Shown: positions 35,617-45,167, counted from the first letter of the stretch. The stretch: DNA of 64,000 nt from Lysinibacillus odysseyi 34hs-1 = NBRC 100172 (GCF_001591965.1 NZ_BCVX01000001.1:186001-250000); one strand, 5' to 3'. The notes: generated by a model not told the origin, from the sequence alone. Numbers and translations are program-made.

Positions 35617-35829
35617 CGGACTAAGCACAGCCGTCTTAAATGCTGGGTTGACCATTTTAATGGTATGGCGCCAAAATACCTCGACCATTATTTGAGTTGG
35701 TCTCGATTCTCAAACATAATTAAGCATCGTCATGACAATCCCACTATTAGTAAGATGAATGTTGATGGCTGTTTATTCTCAACTAAAACAATATATGAAG
35801 AACTTAGAACAAGCAGTTATAGTAAATAG
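35617..35829 (+). pseudogene. IS1595/ISXO2-type transposase C-terminal fragment
   Basis: After a TGA the frame reads RTKHSRLKCWVDHFNGMAPK, then YLDHYLSWSRFSNIIKHRHD and ends SYSK. The 'HFNGMAPKYLDHYLSW' pattern matches the end of IS1595-family transposases (HFkGVaTKYLdnYLaWfr). Only about 70 of more than 250 residues remain. Its stop is 17 bases before the DUF3916 start. Confidence 0.65.
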
Positions 35830-35846
35830 AAATGAGGAGAAATAGA

Positions 35847-36356
35847 ATGCAGGAAAAAAAAGTTCGAGGTGTTAAACGTAAATCTACTAATATGATTAAG
35901 CGTATTGAAGAAGACACATTGGCATTTCCAACAGAGTTTTACAATGGTTATTGGCATCTGCACCTGCCAGTTGCTCAAGACTTTATAAGTTCCGGCAAAA
36001 CACCCCCAAAAATTAAACGACTCTGCATTCAAACACTATTGGATAGAGCTGAATATCTAATTGGTTTGAAGCCACATGACAAAGAAAAGTATCGGGTAGT
36101 AGTGGCAATAGATTTATCTGATTTATGGGGCTCGCAAATTATTGTATTTGAAGGGGACTCCCATTATAAAGGTTTCTTTAACAGGAACGACGAATACCAA
36201 AAGTGGCTTCAGCTAGCCGAAGATAGAAACATTCAAACCGAATGGGAATTATCTGTTCCTATCGATTTGCAAATAACAGGTTATAAAGAAGTAATTACTG
36301 ATGAAGATGGATACTACCATGAAGGTGAGATATGGTTTATTGGGGAATTAAATTAA
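35847..36356 (+). CDS. DUF3916 family protein
   Basis: 169 residues from the ATG after GAGGAG. FPTEFYNGYWHLHLPVAQDF, KRLCIQTLLDRAEYLIGLKP, YRVVVAIDLSDLWGSQIIVF and the acidic GYYHEGEIWFIGEL end fit DUF3916, a cytosolic family of unknown function in Bacillus relatives. It sits right behind a transposase remnant, so it may be transferred cargo. Confidence 0.75.
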   Translation: MQEKKVRGVKRKSTNMIKRIEEDTLAFPTEFYNGYWHLHLPVAQDFISSGKTPPKIKRLCIQTLLDRAEYLIGLKPHDKEKYRVVVAIDLSDLWGSQIIVFEGDSHYKGFFNRNDEYQKWLQLAEDRNIQTEWELSVPIDLQITGYKEVITDEDGYYHEGEIWFIGELN

Positions 36357-36427
36357 ATGTAAATGGACAACAAAATTCAAGAGTTCCTTGCTATGGCAAG
36401 TACAAAGTAATAAATGCGAATCAAAAA

Positions 36428-36466
36428 AGCCATCCAGCAGCCTGACTACTAGCTGCCGAATGGCTC
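36428..36466 (+). terminator. Stem-loop terminator
   Basis: AGCCATcCAGC..GCTG..ATGGCT with an A-run before it and a T-rich end; serves the convergent DUF3916 and pheromone transcripts. Confidence 0.65.
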
Positions 36467-36625
36467 TTATTATTGCATTGAAATAAAGTTTAATAATTTC
36501 GATAATGGCTGTTATGCTTGTCCCTTGTCATGTTATTTAGTAGAGGGTATCTTTTATTTTGTACCTGCGAAGCTTTACTCCCCTTACTATGCCAGGCAAT
36601 GTTTCACTTAAAATCATACTATGAA

Positions 36626-36715
36626 TTATAGTAAAACTGGCGGATGAATTGGAATAGACATAATGACTACTGCAGCACTCAGTATTAAAAATGATAATCC
36701 AGCTTTTTTCTTCAT
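36626..36715 (-). CDS. Predicted RRNPP pheromone precursor (NprX/PapR-like)
   Basis: A 29-residue peptide. The charged start MKKKAGLS is followed by a hydrophobic secretion segment FLILSAAVVIM, and the C-terminus reads SIPIHPPVLL. AAAGGAG overlaps the regulator's stop codon and lies at correct distance from this ATG, so the gene is coupled to the NprR-like regulator. Small export-type peptide immediately 3' of an RRNPP receptor is the arrangement of NprR-NprX and PlcR-PapR. The mature signal is probably a C-terminal 5-8-residue fragment; that is inference. Confidence 0.7.
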   Translation of the reverse strand: MKKKAGLSFLILSAAVVIMSIPIHPPVLL

Positions 36716-36729
36716 GTTCATACACTCCT

Positions 36730-37950
36730 TTAGATTTCGATAAATTGCATTGCTTTTTCAAACTTCTTTTCTTGCCGGTAATACTCTCCCAATAAATAAG
36801 AAAATTGCTGATGCATTTCTTTTAATTCTTCATTATCTGCTGTGAACGGAATTAACCTCCCTTCTAAAAAATCCATTGCTTTCTTTTTTTCTTCTGTCAG
36901 TAAATAGAGATAAAAGGTAGCAAATAGATTAAAACTTAATTTTTTCTTGTTTTTTGCTTCTTCCTTCAGAACAGTAAAGGTTTTTATGCTCTTCTCTACT
37001 TGTTCTAAGCGGAATTGTGTAACACCTAAGTTATATAGGCAAAGCAGATAATGCTCACAGTTCTTTGACATCAACGAAGCGCTTTTCTCAAAGTAATTTA
37101 ATGCATTATCATACTCCCCTCTCCTTTGGTATAAATCTCCCAAATTGTGATATATCGCAGGTAATAGCTGCTGCTGCTGTAAGAGCTCCACATTTCTTAC
37201 TAGATGTTCATAGATTTCTATTGCTTCATGAAACACCTTCCCACGAGAGTAATTGAGTGCGAGAGACATTAATGTATAAACAATTCTTTTAAAATTGAAT
37301 TGGTCCTTATAGAATTGAAGAGCTTTTTTTCCATAAATAATTGCTTGGCTTGGTTCTTCTAACCGCCCCTTTATTAAAGCAAAATGGTAGTAAAACTCTC
37401 CTTCTAGTGACCCTAGTTCTGGATGTGTTTGAAGTATTTGAGTTAGTTCTGTAGCCGCTTCCTCATATTTACCTTTTGTTATTAAAACTAATGCATCATA
37501 ATATAAATGTAAATACCTTTCATGTTGGGAAAAATTTTGCCGGTGGGCATTTAGCCATCTTAATTGATTTTCTGCCAATTTAAGCTCGTTAACAAACACA
37601 TAATAACGTAGTTTATAAAGCTCATATAAATATATAGATTCCGTAAAACCAATTATTTCTTCGTACTCTTTTAATCTGCCCATTGTCTCTTCTACTTTCT
37701 CGTTCTCTAAGTAATTGATATGTCTTTGTAAATCATTTAATAGCCGAACAATCTGTTGTTCGCTATTCTCAACATCGTGGATATCAATGTTTAACCGTTC
37801 CAGCAATAGACGTATCGTCTCGCTATTTGCTTCTTTATTATTATTTTCAATTTTACTTAAATGAGGAATTGAACAAATCCCCATCGCCACTGAATTCTGT
37901 GTCATTCCTCGTTTTGTACGGTAATACTTAATTAATGATCCCATTTTCAT
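36730..37950 (-). CDS. NprR/PlcR-like quorum-sensing regulator (HTH + TPR)
   Basis: 406 residues from the ATG at 37950, preceded by GAGGAGGGG. The XRE-type HTH is at residues 1-60 (KYYRTKRGMTQNSVAMGICS, IPHLSKIENNNKEAN). The rest is tetratricopeptide-like helical repeats, e.g. AIYHNLGDLYQRRGEYDNAL, NYFEKSASLM, CLYNLGVTQFRLEQVEKSIK. Size and layout fit NprR (about 420) better than PlcR (about 285). A pheromone gene follows and a secreted protease diverges from it. In known cases the imported peptide converts the protein into an activator of exoenzyme genes. Confidence 0.8.
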   Translation of the reverse strand: MKMGSLIKYYRTKRGMTQNSVAMGICSIPHLSKIENNNKEANSETIRLLLERLNIDIHDVENSEQQIVRLLNDLQRHINYLENEKVEETMGRLKEYEEIIGFTESIYLYELYKLRYYVFVNELKLAENQLRWLNAHRQNFSQHERYLHLYYDALVLITKGKYEEAATELTQILQTHPELGSLEGEFYYHFALIKGRLEEPSQAIIYGKKALQFYKDQFNFKRIVYTLMSLALNYSRGKVFHEAIEIYEHLVRNVELLQQQQLLPAIYHNLGDLYQRRGEYDNALNYFEKSASLMSKNCEHYLLCLYNLGVTQFRLEQVEKSIKTFTVLKEEAKNKKKLSFNLFATFYLYLLTEEKKKAMDFLEGRLIPFTADNEELKEMHQQFSYLLGEYYRQEKKFEKAMQFIEI

Positions 37951-37990
37951 CCTGATCCCCTCCTCTCTCAAATGTCTATTTTTTACATTC

Positions 37991-38019
37991 ATTATACTCA
38001 AATTTTTCCCAATAATCAA
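37991..38019 (-). promoter_or_regulatory. Predicted promoter of the NprR-like regulator
   Basis: On the minus strand TTGATT (38014-38019) and TATAAT (37991-37996) are separated by exactly 17 bases, 41 bases before the start: a good sigma-A promoter. Confidence 0.7.
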
Positions 38020-38040
38020 AAAACTGAAAGTATGATAGAT

Positions 38041-38068
38041 TCAAATTGTAGTACAAAAACTAATTTGA
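38041..38068. promoter_or_regulatory. Operator-like inverted repeat before the protease gene
   Basis: TCAAATT (38041-38047) and AATTTGA (38062-38068) are perfect 7-bp arms with 14 bases between, just downstream of a TATGAT minus-10-like box (38031-38036) that has no good minus-35. A weak promoter plus a dyad is consistent with an activator-dependent protease, possibly bound by the adjacent regulator. The dyad lies downstream of that box, which would suit a repressor or an RNA hairpin equally well. Confidence 0.4.
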
Positions 38069-38084
38069 AAAGGGGTTAGGTCGA

Positions 38085-39380
38085 ATGAAGAAAATGAAAA
38101 GTACGTTGCTTAGTCTTTTGATTGCAGGGGCAGTAATAAATCCGGTGCATGCGACAACTATGAATGGCGATAGCAGCTCGAGAAACGACGATAGCCTGGA
38201 AACATTCCGTGTTTATGTGGAGGCAAACAACCCATCCTCAAAGTCCACATTACAAGCTCAATATTCACCTCGTTGGGAATTAACAGAGAACGGCTTTTCA
38301 ACTGATATGAATGAAAAGCAATTCGAAGCATTGCAGAATAATAAAAACTTCACGGTTACAAAGGTTCCTATTGTCACATTAGACACGGTAGACTTAGAAA
38401 ATGATAATATGATAGAAAATGAAGTAACAGATTCGACTATTGCTGCGAGAGCCTCTCAACAATTACCTTGGGGAATAAAAGCCATTTATAACAATAACAA
38501 TTTAACGTCTACTTCTGGAGGAAGCGGCATTAATATTGCTGTACTCGATACGGGTGTCAACACTTCTCATGCTGACCTTGTCAATAACGTAGAGCAATGT
38601 AAAGACTTTACAGGTGCGACAACGCCTATTAACAACAGCTGTACAGACAGAAACGGTCATGGCACGCACGTTGCCGGTACAGCATTAGCTGATGGAGGAA
38701 GCGATAAAGGCGGCGTTTACGGTGTTGCGCCAGATGCAGATCTTTGGGCTTACAAAGTGCTAACAGATAGCGGCTCTGGATACTCAGATGATATTGCTGC
38801 TGCTATCCGACACGCAGCTGATCAAGCAACAGCTACAGGTACGAAAACAATCATCAGTATGTCACTAGGTTCTTCAGCGAATAACAGCCTCATTTCAAGC
38901 GCTGTCAATTATGCATACAGCAAAGGTGTGCTAGTAATTGCTGCAGCCGGTAATTCGGGCTATGCGCAAGGAACAATTGGTTACCCTGGGGCATTACCAA
39001 ATGCTATCGCCGTTGCTGCTCTAGAAAATGTACAGCAAAATGGGACGTACCGTGTAGCTGACTACTCTTCACGCGGCTATGCATCGACAGCTGGGGATTA
39101 TGTAATCCAGCAAGGGGATATTGAAATCTCAGCTCCTGGTTCATCCGTTTATTCTACATGGTATAACGGCGGTTATAATACAATTAGCGGCACATCAATG
39201 GCTACTCCTCACGTTTCAGGTTTAGCTGCAAAAATCTGGGCTGAAAATCCGTCCTGGTCACATACGCAATTGCGCTCTAATCTACAAGCGAGAGCAAAAG
39301 CGGTAGATATTAAAGGTGGTTATGGTGCTGCTACTGGCGATGACTACGCTTCAGGATTTGGATTTGCCCGCGTTCAATAA
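38085..39380 (+). CDS. Secreted subtilisin-family serine protease
   Basis: 431 residues. Signal peptide (STLLSLLIAGAVINPVHA), an I9-like propeptide to about residue 120, then an S8 catalytic domain. D155 is in AVLDTGVNTSHADL, H192 in NGHGTHVAGT, N290 in AAAGNSG (oxyanion hole) and S371 in SGTSMATPHVSG. C172 and C186 flank a short loop and may form a disulfide. No C-terminal anchor, so it is released. It diverges from the NprR-like regulator with 134 bases between starts, implying quorum control. AAAGGGGTTAGG precedes the ATG. Confidence 0.9.
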   Translation: MKKMKSTLLSLLIAGAVINPVHATTMNGDSSSRNDDSLETFRVYVEANNPSSKSTLQAQYSPRWELTENGFSTDMNEKQFEALQNNKNFTVTKVPIVTLDTVDLENDNMIENEVTDSTIAARASQQLPWGIKAIYNNNNLTSTSGGSGINIAVLDTGVNTSHADLVNNVEQCKDFTGATTPINNSCTDRNGHGTHVAGTALADGGSDKGGVYGVAPDADLWAYKVLTDSGSGYSDDIAAAIRHAADQATATGTKTIISMSLGSSANNSLISSAVNYAYSKGVLVIAAAGNSGYAQGTIGYPGALPNAIAVAALENVQQNGTYRVADYSSRGYASTAGDYVIQQGDIEISAPGSSVYSTWYNGGYNTISGTSMATPHVSGLAAKIWAENPSWSHTQLRSNLQARAKAVDIKGGYGAATGDDYASGFGFARVQ

Positions 39381-39403
39381 TTAATATAATCAGCTCACAC
39401 TAA

Positions 39404-39444
39404 TAATAGCAGTACAAACCATAGACTTGGTTTGTACTGCTATT
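39404..39444 (+). terminator. Strong terminator of the protease gene
   Basis: AATAGCAGTACAAACC and its complement GGTTTGTACTGCTATT around an 8-9 base loop: 16-bp perfect stem. Confidence 0.85.
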
Positions 39445-39497
39445 TCTGGTAACCTACTGTTTCGGTTCGGATACCTGCAGGTAAGTTTCCCATAAAT

Positions 39498-39532
39498 AAA
39501 ATCCAAGCTTTATTAAATGGAGCTTGGATTTT
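39498..39532 (-). terminator. Terminator of the murein-recycling operon
   Basis: AAAATCCAAGCT..AGCTTGGATTTT, 12-bp perfect stem with T-run on the minus strand, about 110 bases after the last gene. Confidence 0.8.
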
Positions 39533-39644
39533 GACCTTCCACTTAGTAAACTTCCCGTTATTTTCTTACGGTCTCTCAAGTTCATTCAAAGTGTCTATCT
39601 TATAGCGTACACTTTACATCAGGATCAGACCTTTCCCCTCCTGC

Positions 39645-40463
39645 CTATTGTGCAAACAAGCTGCCAACCGCTGTAATCGTTGTGGCTAGATCTTCACGAT
39701 AGTCAGGGTGCTGTTTGTCTAGACTATTAATACTCACTTCATTCCCACCGAGAGAAGAATGCACATACTTGTTATCACCGATGTACATGGCGATATGCCC
39801 CGGGAAATACAGCAGGTCCCCTCGCTGTATTTGTTCAATAGAAATCTCCTTGATCGGGAAACCATCCTCAATGCGCGCATCCCGGTAAATATACACACCG
39901 TTTAACATATAAGCCATCGAACATAGACCGGAGCAGTCAATACCAAGGGGTGATTTCCCTCCCCAGCGATATGGTGTTTTTATATAGCTAAGAGCTGTTT
40001 GAACAACTCCTTCTCGCAATTGTTTTTCAGATAGTTGATGGTCATTTATTTTATGGCGAATCCACATTCTGCGCGTATAACCGATTTCCCCCGTCGCTAG
40101 TTGAACTGCTGCCCACTCTTTGTCAATATCATCATTTGGTATGTAACGAATGAGAGAACCTTTAACGAGTGTTGTTATTTTTGAACTTTGAATACGAGGT
40201 TCGTGTAGTACATCTGCAAAGCTTTGATGAACGACATAAGCGGCTTCATTTGCCCACATATTTACTTGCGATTCATCTATTAATAAATGCATCTTTTGAC
40301 AATACCCTTCATACTGGTAAGCTGTTCGGACAAGTACCCAATCGCTATCAGGCTCATCTATTATGTGTACAGCCATCCCATAAAGTACCTCATCTATTAA
40401 TTCAGCTGATAGATGAGGTTCAGCGTGTAAATTGGCAATCATCGCTTTCACAATCGCTTTCAT
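39645..40463 (-). CDS. ykfC: YkfC-like gamma-D-glutamyl-L-diamino-acid endopeptidase
   Basis: 272 residues. Two SH3b-like regions (residues 1-130) precede an NlpC/P60 domain with catalytic Cys in SPLGIDCSGLCSMAY and His in RGDLLYFPGHIAMYIGDNKY, VHSS. YkfC cuts L-Ala-gamma-D-Glu from murein peptides. No signal peptide, so it acts on imported peptides. Last gene of the operon; overlaps the serine-hydrolase gene by four bases. Confidence 0.85.
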   Translation of the reverse strand: MKAIVKAMIANLHAEPHLSAELIDEVLYGMAVHIIDEPDSDWVLVRTAYQYEGYCQKMHLLIDESQVNMWANEAAYVVHQSFADVLHEPRIQSSKITTLVKGSLIRYIPNDDIDKEWAAVQLATGEIGYTRRMWIRHKINDHQLSEKQLREGVVQTALSYIKTPYRWGGKSPLGIDCSGLCSMAYMLNGVYIYRDARIEDGFPIKEISIEQIQRGDLLYFPGHIAMYIGDNKYVHSSLGGNEVSINSLDKQHPDYREDLATTITAVGSLFAQ

Positions 40464-41251
40464 TCCAGCACTCCTTTCTGTGTAACGACCTGCTCATAAA
40501 CAGCTTTCGATAGACGGCCAATGAATTGCCTTGCTTCGTCATTATTCGTTACCTCCGTGACGAAAACACCAATAATATAATCATTCACATGATTGAAAAC
40601 AATGCCTACATCATGATCTACCGAATCGAGACCGCCTGTTTTATGGGCTATATGAATATCCTCTACTAAATAACGTGTAAGTGATTCATGTACACGCTGG
40701 CGGCTTAAAATATCAATGGCTAATGTACTGAAAGGCACTGACAATAAGTCCTGCCTATAAATACGGGTGAAAAGATGAGCCATATCCCGCGCAGTGGTCA
40801 CATTATCAAATCCGCTTTCCAGTCGGACAAAGTCCATCATTTTCCGCTGCAATGTTGTATGCGTGAGACCGATTTTCCCGAAATACGTATTCAGCGCATC
40901 CATCCCGAGATAATCAATTAACACATTTGTTGCCGTATTATCACTCGTAATAATCATCCATACTAACAGTTCATATAATGTGCTCTCGTTTAGCTGCTGC
41001 TCCGTGATGACACTAAAGTCAACACGGTTTTCACTTTGTATTTGAATGACCTCATCAAGTGATCGTTCATGGCGTTCCACATGATCCAATACGGCTATTA
41101 AAATGGGAACCTTGATTAAACTAGCACTGGAAAACACTTCGTCAATCAGCAGACTATGAAAATAGCCTTTTGCTTTTGCATCTTTCACAAAAAGGTGTAC
41201 TTTATAAGGACAAGTTTGCAGCAGCTGCTCAATCATTCTGTTCATTATCAT
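40460..41251 (-). CDS. Class A beta-lactamase-fold serine hydrolase
   Basis: 263 residues without a signal peptide. Active-site motifs are SASLIKVPIL (SxxK), SDNTATN (SDN) and AHKTGGLD (KTG), as in class A beta-lactamases and low-molecular PBPs. VRLESGFDN lies at the omega-loop position (RxE). Cytoplasmic location and an operon of murein-peptide enzymes suggest a peptidase or amidase role on imported cell-wall fragments rather than antibiotic resistance. This gene is not part of the B. subtilis dpp/ykf operon. Confidence 0.75.
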   Translation of the reverse strand: MIMNRMIEQLLQTCPYKVHLFVKDAKAKGYFHSLLIDEVFSSASLIKVPILIAVLDHVERHERSLDEVIQIQSENRVDFSVITEQQLNESTLYELLVWMIITSDNTATNVLIDYLGMDALNTYFGKIGLTHTTLQRKMMDFVRLESGFDNVTTARDMAHLFTRIYRQDLLSVPFSTLAIDILSRQRVHESLTRYLVEDIHIAHKTGGLDSVDHDVGIVFNHVNDYIIGVFVTEVTNNDEARQFIGRLSKAVYEQVVTQKGVLE

Positions 41252-42184
41252 TTACTCCACAACTTTAATGATCTGTGAGTCTGCGTTCAAGTGAATCGTG
41301 CGCCCTAATGGCAGAGACATAGTCGGTAAACAATGACCACACGTAACATCCATTACAGCCGGTTTGTTCAGCGGTACAATAATTTCATTAAAAATGGTTG
41401 GTAATGATAAGCTGCGCTCAGGATGTTCCGGATTTTCAGGCCCGCAATTTGTCCAAGCACCTAACAAAAACCCTGCTGCATCATCAAGTTTGCCTGCTAA
41501 TTGTAATTGCGTCAGCATACGATCTACACGCTGCTCGTTTTCATCGATATCCTCTAAAAATAGTATTTTCCCCTTTGTATCAATCTCATATGGTGTACCG
41601 AGCGAGGCTGTAATTAATGTCAAATTCCCTCCAATAAGCTGACCTGTTGTCTCACCGCCTACTAATGTTGTCATTGGCCGCTCTGGTGGATTTGCAAGAA
41701 GATGCCCGCTCCAGTCTGTATTTGTTACATTATGAATAAAATAATTCCACGTATAGTCATCCATTTTGGATTGAATAAATTCAGTAGAAGGCATAGGCGT
41801 ATGATACGTCACGAAATTGCCTATTTGATTAAAGACAATATGCAGAGCAGTGACATCGCTATATCCCGCAAATACTTTCGGATTTTTTTTAATCATGTCT
41901 AAATCGAGAAGCGGCAAAATTTTTGTCGCGCCATAGCCCCCCCGAATACAAAAAATACCGTCGATTGCAGGATCACTAAACATTTGATTGACTTCTTTTG
42001 CACGCAGTTCGTCTGAGCCCGCCAAATAGCCATGTCTTTCGCGGCAAGTTTCCCCAACGACTACTTTAAACCCCAGTTTTTCAACGCTTTCAATCGCTTG
42101 CTGCAATTTTTCAGGCGGTGTAGCGCTTGAAGCACTAATGAGGCCAATTGTATCGCCTTGCTTTAACGGTTTAGGTATTTGCAT
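41252..42184 (-). CDS. ykfA: LD-carboxypeptidase (murein tetrapeptidase), YkfA-like
   Basis: 310 residues, peptidase family S66. The nucleophile Ser is in AGYSDVTALH and the fold opens MQIPKPLKQGDTIGLISASS with CIRGGYGATKILPLLD. The Glu/His side of the triad lies in FLEDIDENEQRVDRM and the C-terminal CGHCLPTMSLPLGR. It removes the terminal D-Ala from murein tetrapeptides. Its stop directly abuts the next start, and its start abuts the preceding ATPase stop. Confidence 0.85.
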   Translation of the reverse strand: MQIPKPLKQGDTIGLISASSATPPEKLQQAIESVEKLGFKVVVGETCRERHGYLAGSDELRAKEVNQMFSDPAIDGIFCIRGGYGATKILPLLDLDMIKKNPKVFAGYSDVTALHIVFNQIGNFVTYHTPMPSTEFIQSKMDDYTWNYFIHNVTNTDWSGHLLANPPERPMTTLVGGETTGQLIGGNLTLITASLGTPYEIDTKGKILFLEDIDENEQRVDRMLTQLQLAGKLDDAAGFLLGAWTNCGPENPEHPERSLSLPTIFNEIIVPLNKPAVMDVTCGHCLPTMSLPLGRTIHLNADSQIIKVVE

Positions 42185-43129
42185 TTAAGAAACCCCCATC
42201 TTTTTTGTTGTTCGATAACGTTCAATTTCCTCTTCATTTGCCAGCACAAAATGCCCTTTCTCTACTTCCATAAATGATGGAGGATGCGTATCATACTGAT
42301 GCTGTGTCGGATCATAGATCTCGACTATTTTGCCGCGCTCCTTGTATGGATTCGGCTCCGGTACAGCAGACAGTAATGTGCGTGTATATGGATGAATCGG
42401 GTTGGAGAATAGCTTTTCTGTTTCGGCCAATTCCACAATATTCCCTTTATAAATAACAGCTGTGCGGTCAGAAATAAAGCGAACAATGGATAAGTCATGC
42501 GCGATAAATAAATACGTTAAATTATTTTCCTCTTGCAGGCTCGAGAGCAAGTTTAATACTTGTGCACGAATCGAAACGTCCAGTGCGGATATCGGTTCAT
42601 CTGCAATAATAAACTCGGGCTCCATCACGAGCGCTCGGGCGATTCCGATGCGCTGACGCTGCCCCCCTGAAAACTCATGAGGGAAGCGGCTGGCAAACTC
42701 AGGCAATAGCCCTACGTTCAACAGGGCATTACGTATTTTTTGCTGGCGATCAGCCTCATTTTTATAGTTTTTTGTATTAGCAAGACCTTCTGAAATAATA
42801 TAATCTACTTTCGCTCGCTCATTAAGAGATGCCATTGGATCTTGGAAAATCATTTGAATTTTTTGCGTGATTTCACGGTCCCATACTTTTGGGATACGAC
42901 CATTAATTGGTTTGCCATGGAACAGAATCTGACCGTCCGACACTTCATTAATCCGCATAATCGCTCTGCCAATCGTTGTTTTCCCAGAGCCCGATTCACC
43001 GACTAAACTAAATGTTTCGCCTTTATAAATATCGAAGCTCACATCATTAATAGCAACGAACTTATTTTTTCCTTTTCCAAACACTACTTTTAAGTTTTTC
43101 ACTTCAATTAATTTTTCTCTACTGTTCAT
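42185..43129 (-). CDS. ykfD: Oligopeptide ABC transporter ATPase (DppF/YkfD)
   Basis: 314 residues from [20 protein letters not shown], whose AGGGAG site lies inside the previous gene. Walker [10 protein letters not shown], signature FSGGQRQR, Walker [10 protein letters not shown], and the Opp/Dpp C-terminal extension with [16 protein letters not shown]. One of the two ATPases energising the peptide importer. Overlaps dppD by 11 bases. Confidence 0.85.
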   Translation of the reverse strand: MNSREKLIEVKNLKVVFGKGKNKFVAINDVSFDIYKGETFSLVGESGSGKTTIGRAIMRINEVSDGQILFHGKPINGRIPKVWDREITQKIQMIFQDPMASLNERAKVDYIISEGLANTKNYKNEADRQQKIRNALLNVGLLPEFASRFPHEFSGGQRQRIGIARALVMEPEFIIADEPISALDVSIRAQVLNLLSSLQEENNLTYLFIAHDLSIVRFISDRTAVIYKGNIVELAETEKLFSNPIHPYTRTLLSAVPEPNPYKERGKIVEIYDPTQHQYDTHPPSFMEVEKGHFVLANEEEIERYRTTKKMGVS

Positions 43130-44183
43130 TCGCGTAACTTCTCCCTTCCTCAAAAAATGCCAGCAATGCTTCCGGAAGCTCTACTTTTGGCGAGCGAGGA
43201 TCGAGCAGCCATGTACGCGCATAATGTGTATCACTTACTTTAAAGAAAGGAGGACGTTCAACAAAATCTATTTTCAGCGCGTATTGATTACGTGGCGCAA
43301 ATGCGTCTCCCTTTATTTCTTTAAATAGGTTAGGAGGCGTCCCTTTTATCGAAAAAAGCTGTTCTCCCTTCGAGCCAAGCTGCGGCAATGACGAAATAAG
43401 CGCCCATGTATAAGGATGTTTCCCATCAAAAAATACTTCATGAGCCTTCCCTACTTCAATAATGTCCCCGGCATACATAACGGCAATACGATCGGCAACT
43501 TTCGCAACCACGCCTAAATCATGCGTAATATACACAGTCGTTAAGCCGTATTTCTTTTGGAGATTTTTTAACAGCTGTAAAATCTGTGCCTGAATCGTTA
43601 CGTCCAATGCTGTCGTTGGCTCATCACAGATTAATATTTTCGGGTTGCAAGCAAGCGCAATGGCAATGACGATACGCTGGCGCATGCCCCCGGAAAATTC
43701 ATGAGGGTACTGCTTGTAGCGTTTTTCTACATCGTATATACCGACATCCGTTAGTAATTTTAGTGTTACATGATAAGCTTCTTTCCCTTTTAGGCCCTGA
43801 TGCAGCACGACACATTCTTCAATTTGTTTGCCGATCGTTTTCAATGGATTTAATGATGTCATTGGGTCTTGGGTAACCATCGCGATTTCTTTCCCGCGAA
43901 TTTTCAGCCAGTCTTCTTCGGTTTTAAATCCGGCTAAATCCATATCGTTGTAAAGTATTTGGCCTTGGTCTATATAGCCGTTTTTATCAAGTAAGCCCAT
44001 TATGGATTTAACTAGCACCGATTTACCCGAGCCGGATTCACCAACGATAGCAAGGCTTTCCCCTTTATAAAGGTCGAGAGATATATCACGAATAGCCTTT
44101 AATACTTGACCACGTAATGTGAATTGTATGACTAGATTTTGTATGGATAATATACGTTCCTGCGGATGATTTGCTTCCATCAT
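43119..44183 (-). CDS. dppD: Oligopeptide ABC transporter ATPase (DppD)
   Basis: 354 residues; Walker [10 protein letters not shown], signature FSGGMRQR, Walker [11 protein letters not shown]-loop YITHDLG. The C-terminal [14 protein letters not shown] then a cysteine-poor oligopeptide-binding tail. No Cys-rich iron-sulfur motif is evident in the tail, unlike some DppD proteins. Start behind AAGGGGA. Confidence 0.85.
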   Translation of the reverse strand: MMEANHPQERILSIQNLVIQFTLRGQVLKAIRDISLDLYKGESLAIVGESGSGKSVLVKSIMGLLDKNGYIDQGQILYNDMDLAGFKTEEDWLKIRGKEIAMVTQDPMTSLNPLKTIGKQIEECVVLHQGLKGKEAYHVTLKLLTDVGIYDVEKRYKQYPHEFSGGMRQRIVIAIALACNPKILICDEPTTALDVTIQAQILQLLKNLQKKYGLTTVYITHDLGVVAKVADRIAVMYAGDIIEVGKAHEVFFDGKHPYTWALISSLPQLGSKGEQLFSIKGTPPNLFKEIKGDAFAPRNQYALKIDFVERPPFFKVSDTHYARTWLLDPRSPKVELPEALLAFFEEGRSYANEQ

Positions 44184-44192
44184 AATTCCCCT

Positions 44193-45167
44193 TTATACGT
44201 GATTTTTTGGATCTGCCGCATCTGCAAATGAGTTCCCAATAATATAAAATGCAATCGTAATGACACTTAACACAATACTTGGGAAGATGAGCTGATAACG
44301 CAGGTCTGGTGACATCATCAGCACACGCCCTTCATTAATGAGATTTCCTAATGATGGCTCACTGATTGGTAAACCTAGACCGATATATGTTAAAAATACT
44401 TCTGCGCCTATGGCAAACGGAATGGCTAAGCTCATCCGCAGCATAATGACAGAAATTAAGTATGGTAATAAGTTTCGCAGAATAATGCGGTAGCCAGGCG
44501 TTCCTAAACATTTCGATGCTAAATTGTATTCGCGATCTCGCAGTATGACAATTTGATTTCGTATAAAACGTGCCATTTCAACCCATCCGGTTATACACAT
44601 CGCGATAATAATCGTGGAAATGCTCGGCCGTAAAATATAAGACATTAAAATCAGGACGATTGTCGTCGGTATATTATCTACTACGTTATACAGCTGGGTA
44701 ATAGGCATTTCAAGCTTGCGGGAAAAGCCCCAAAGCGTACCAATTGTAATGCCGACAACCGCTTCGACTAACGCTACAATACAACCGATAAATAAAGATG
44801 TGCGGGTACCAGCCCAAATACGGGACCATAAATCCTGCCCGATGGAGTTCGTACCAAACCAAAATTCAGCGCCTGGAGCTATATTCCGTGCCTGGGATCC
44901 AGTCTCAGCATCTAAATAGATTTCTGTCGGCGATTTTTGGCCTGGTAAAATTGGCTGTAAAATGGTAAATGCTACGATAATAAAAACAGCTACTAATAAG
45001 AAGACAGCGATTCGATTTTTCAAAAAGGATTTCCATGTTGAACGCCAATATGAATAATTCGAGTAAGCTGTTTCTTCGGCTTTTGCATCGTCTGCTACAG
45101 CAAACTGAAATAACTCTTCACTTGATTTGTCTGAGATATTGTTGATTTCTTTTGTAAAGATTCCCAT
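44193..45167 (-). CDS. dppC: Dipeptide ABC transporter permease (DppC)
   Basis: 324 residues, six hydrophobic segments, with the OppC-type N-terminal extension (NYSYWRSTWKSFLKNRIAVF), periplasmic GTNSIGQDLWSRIWAGTRTS, and an EAA loop MARFIRNQIVILRDREYNLA. Start overlaps the dppB stop by one base. Confidence 0.85.
   Translation of the reverse strand: MGIFTKEINNISDKSSEELFQFAVADDAKAEETAYSNYSYWRSTWKSFLKNRIAVFLLVAVFIIVAFTILQPILPGQKSPTEIYLDAETGSQARNIAPGAEFWFGTNSIGQDLWSRIWAGTRTSLFIGCIVALVEAVVGITIGTLWGFSRKLEMPITQLYNVVDNIPTTIVLILMSYILRPSISTIIIAMCITGWVEMARFIRNQIVILRDREYNLASKCLGTPGYRIILRNLLPYLISVIMLRMSLAIPFAIGAEVFLTYIGLGLPISEPSLGNLINEGRVLMMSPDLRYQLIFPSIVLSVITIAFYIIGNSFADAADPKNHV

Noticed and set aside
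36537-36761. 74-codon minus-strand frame downstream of the quorum regulator
   Set aside because: It overlaps the much better supported pheromone gene in another frame, lacks a ribosome site and reads as random residues.
40460-41251. Annotating the SxxK/SDN/KTG protein as an antibiotic-resistance beta-lactamase
   Set aside because: No signal peptide or lipobox, and it is embedded in a peptide-recycling operon; the fold is shared but resistance is not supported.
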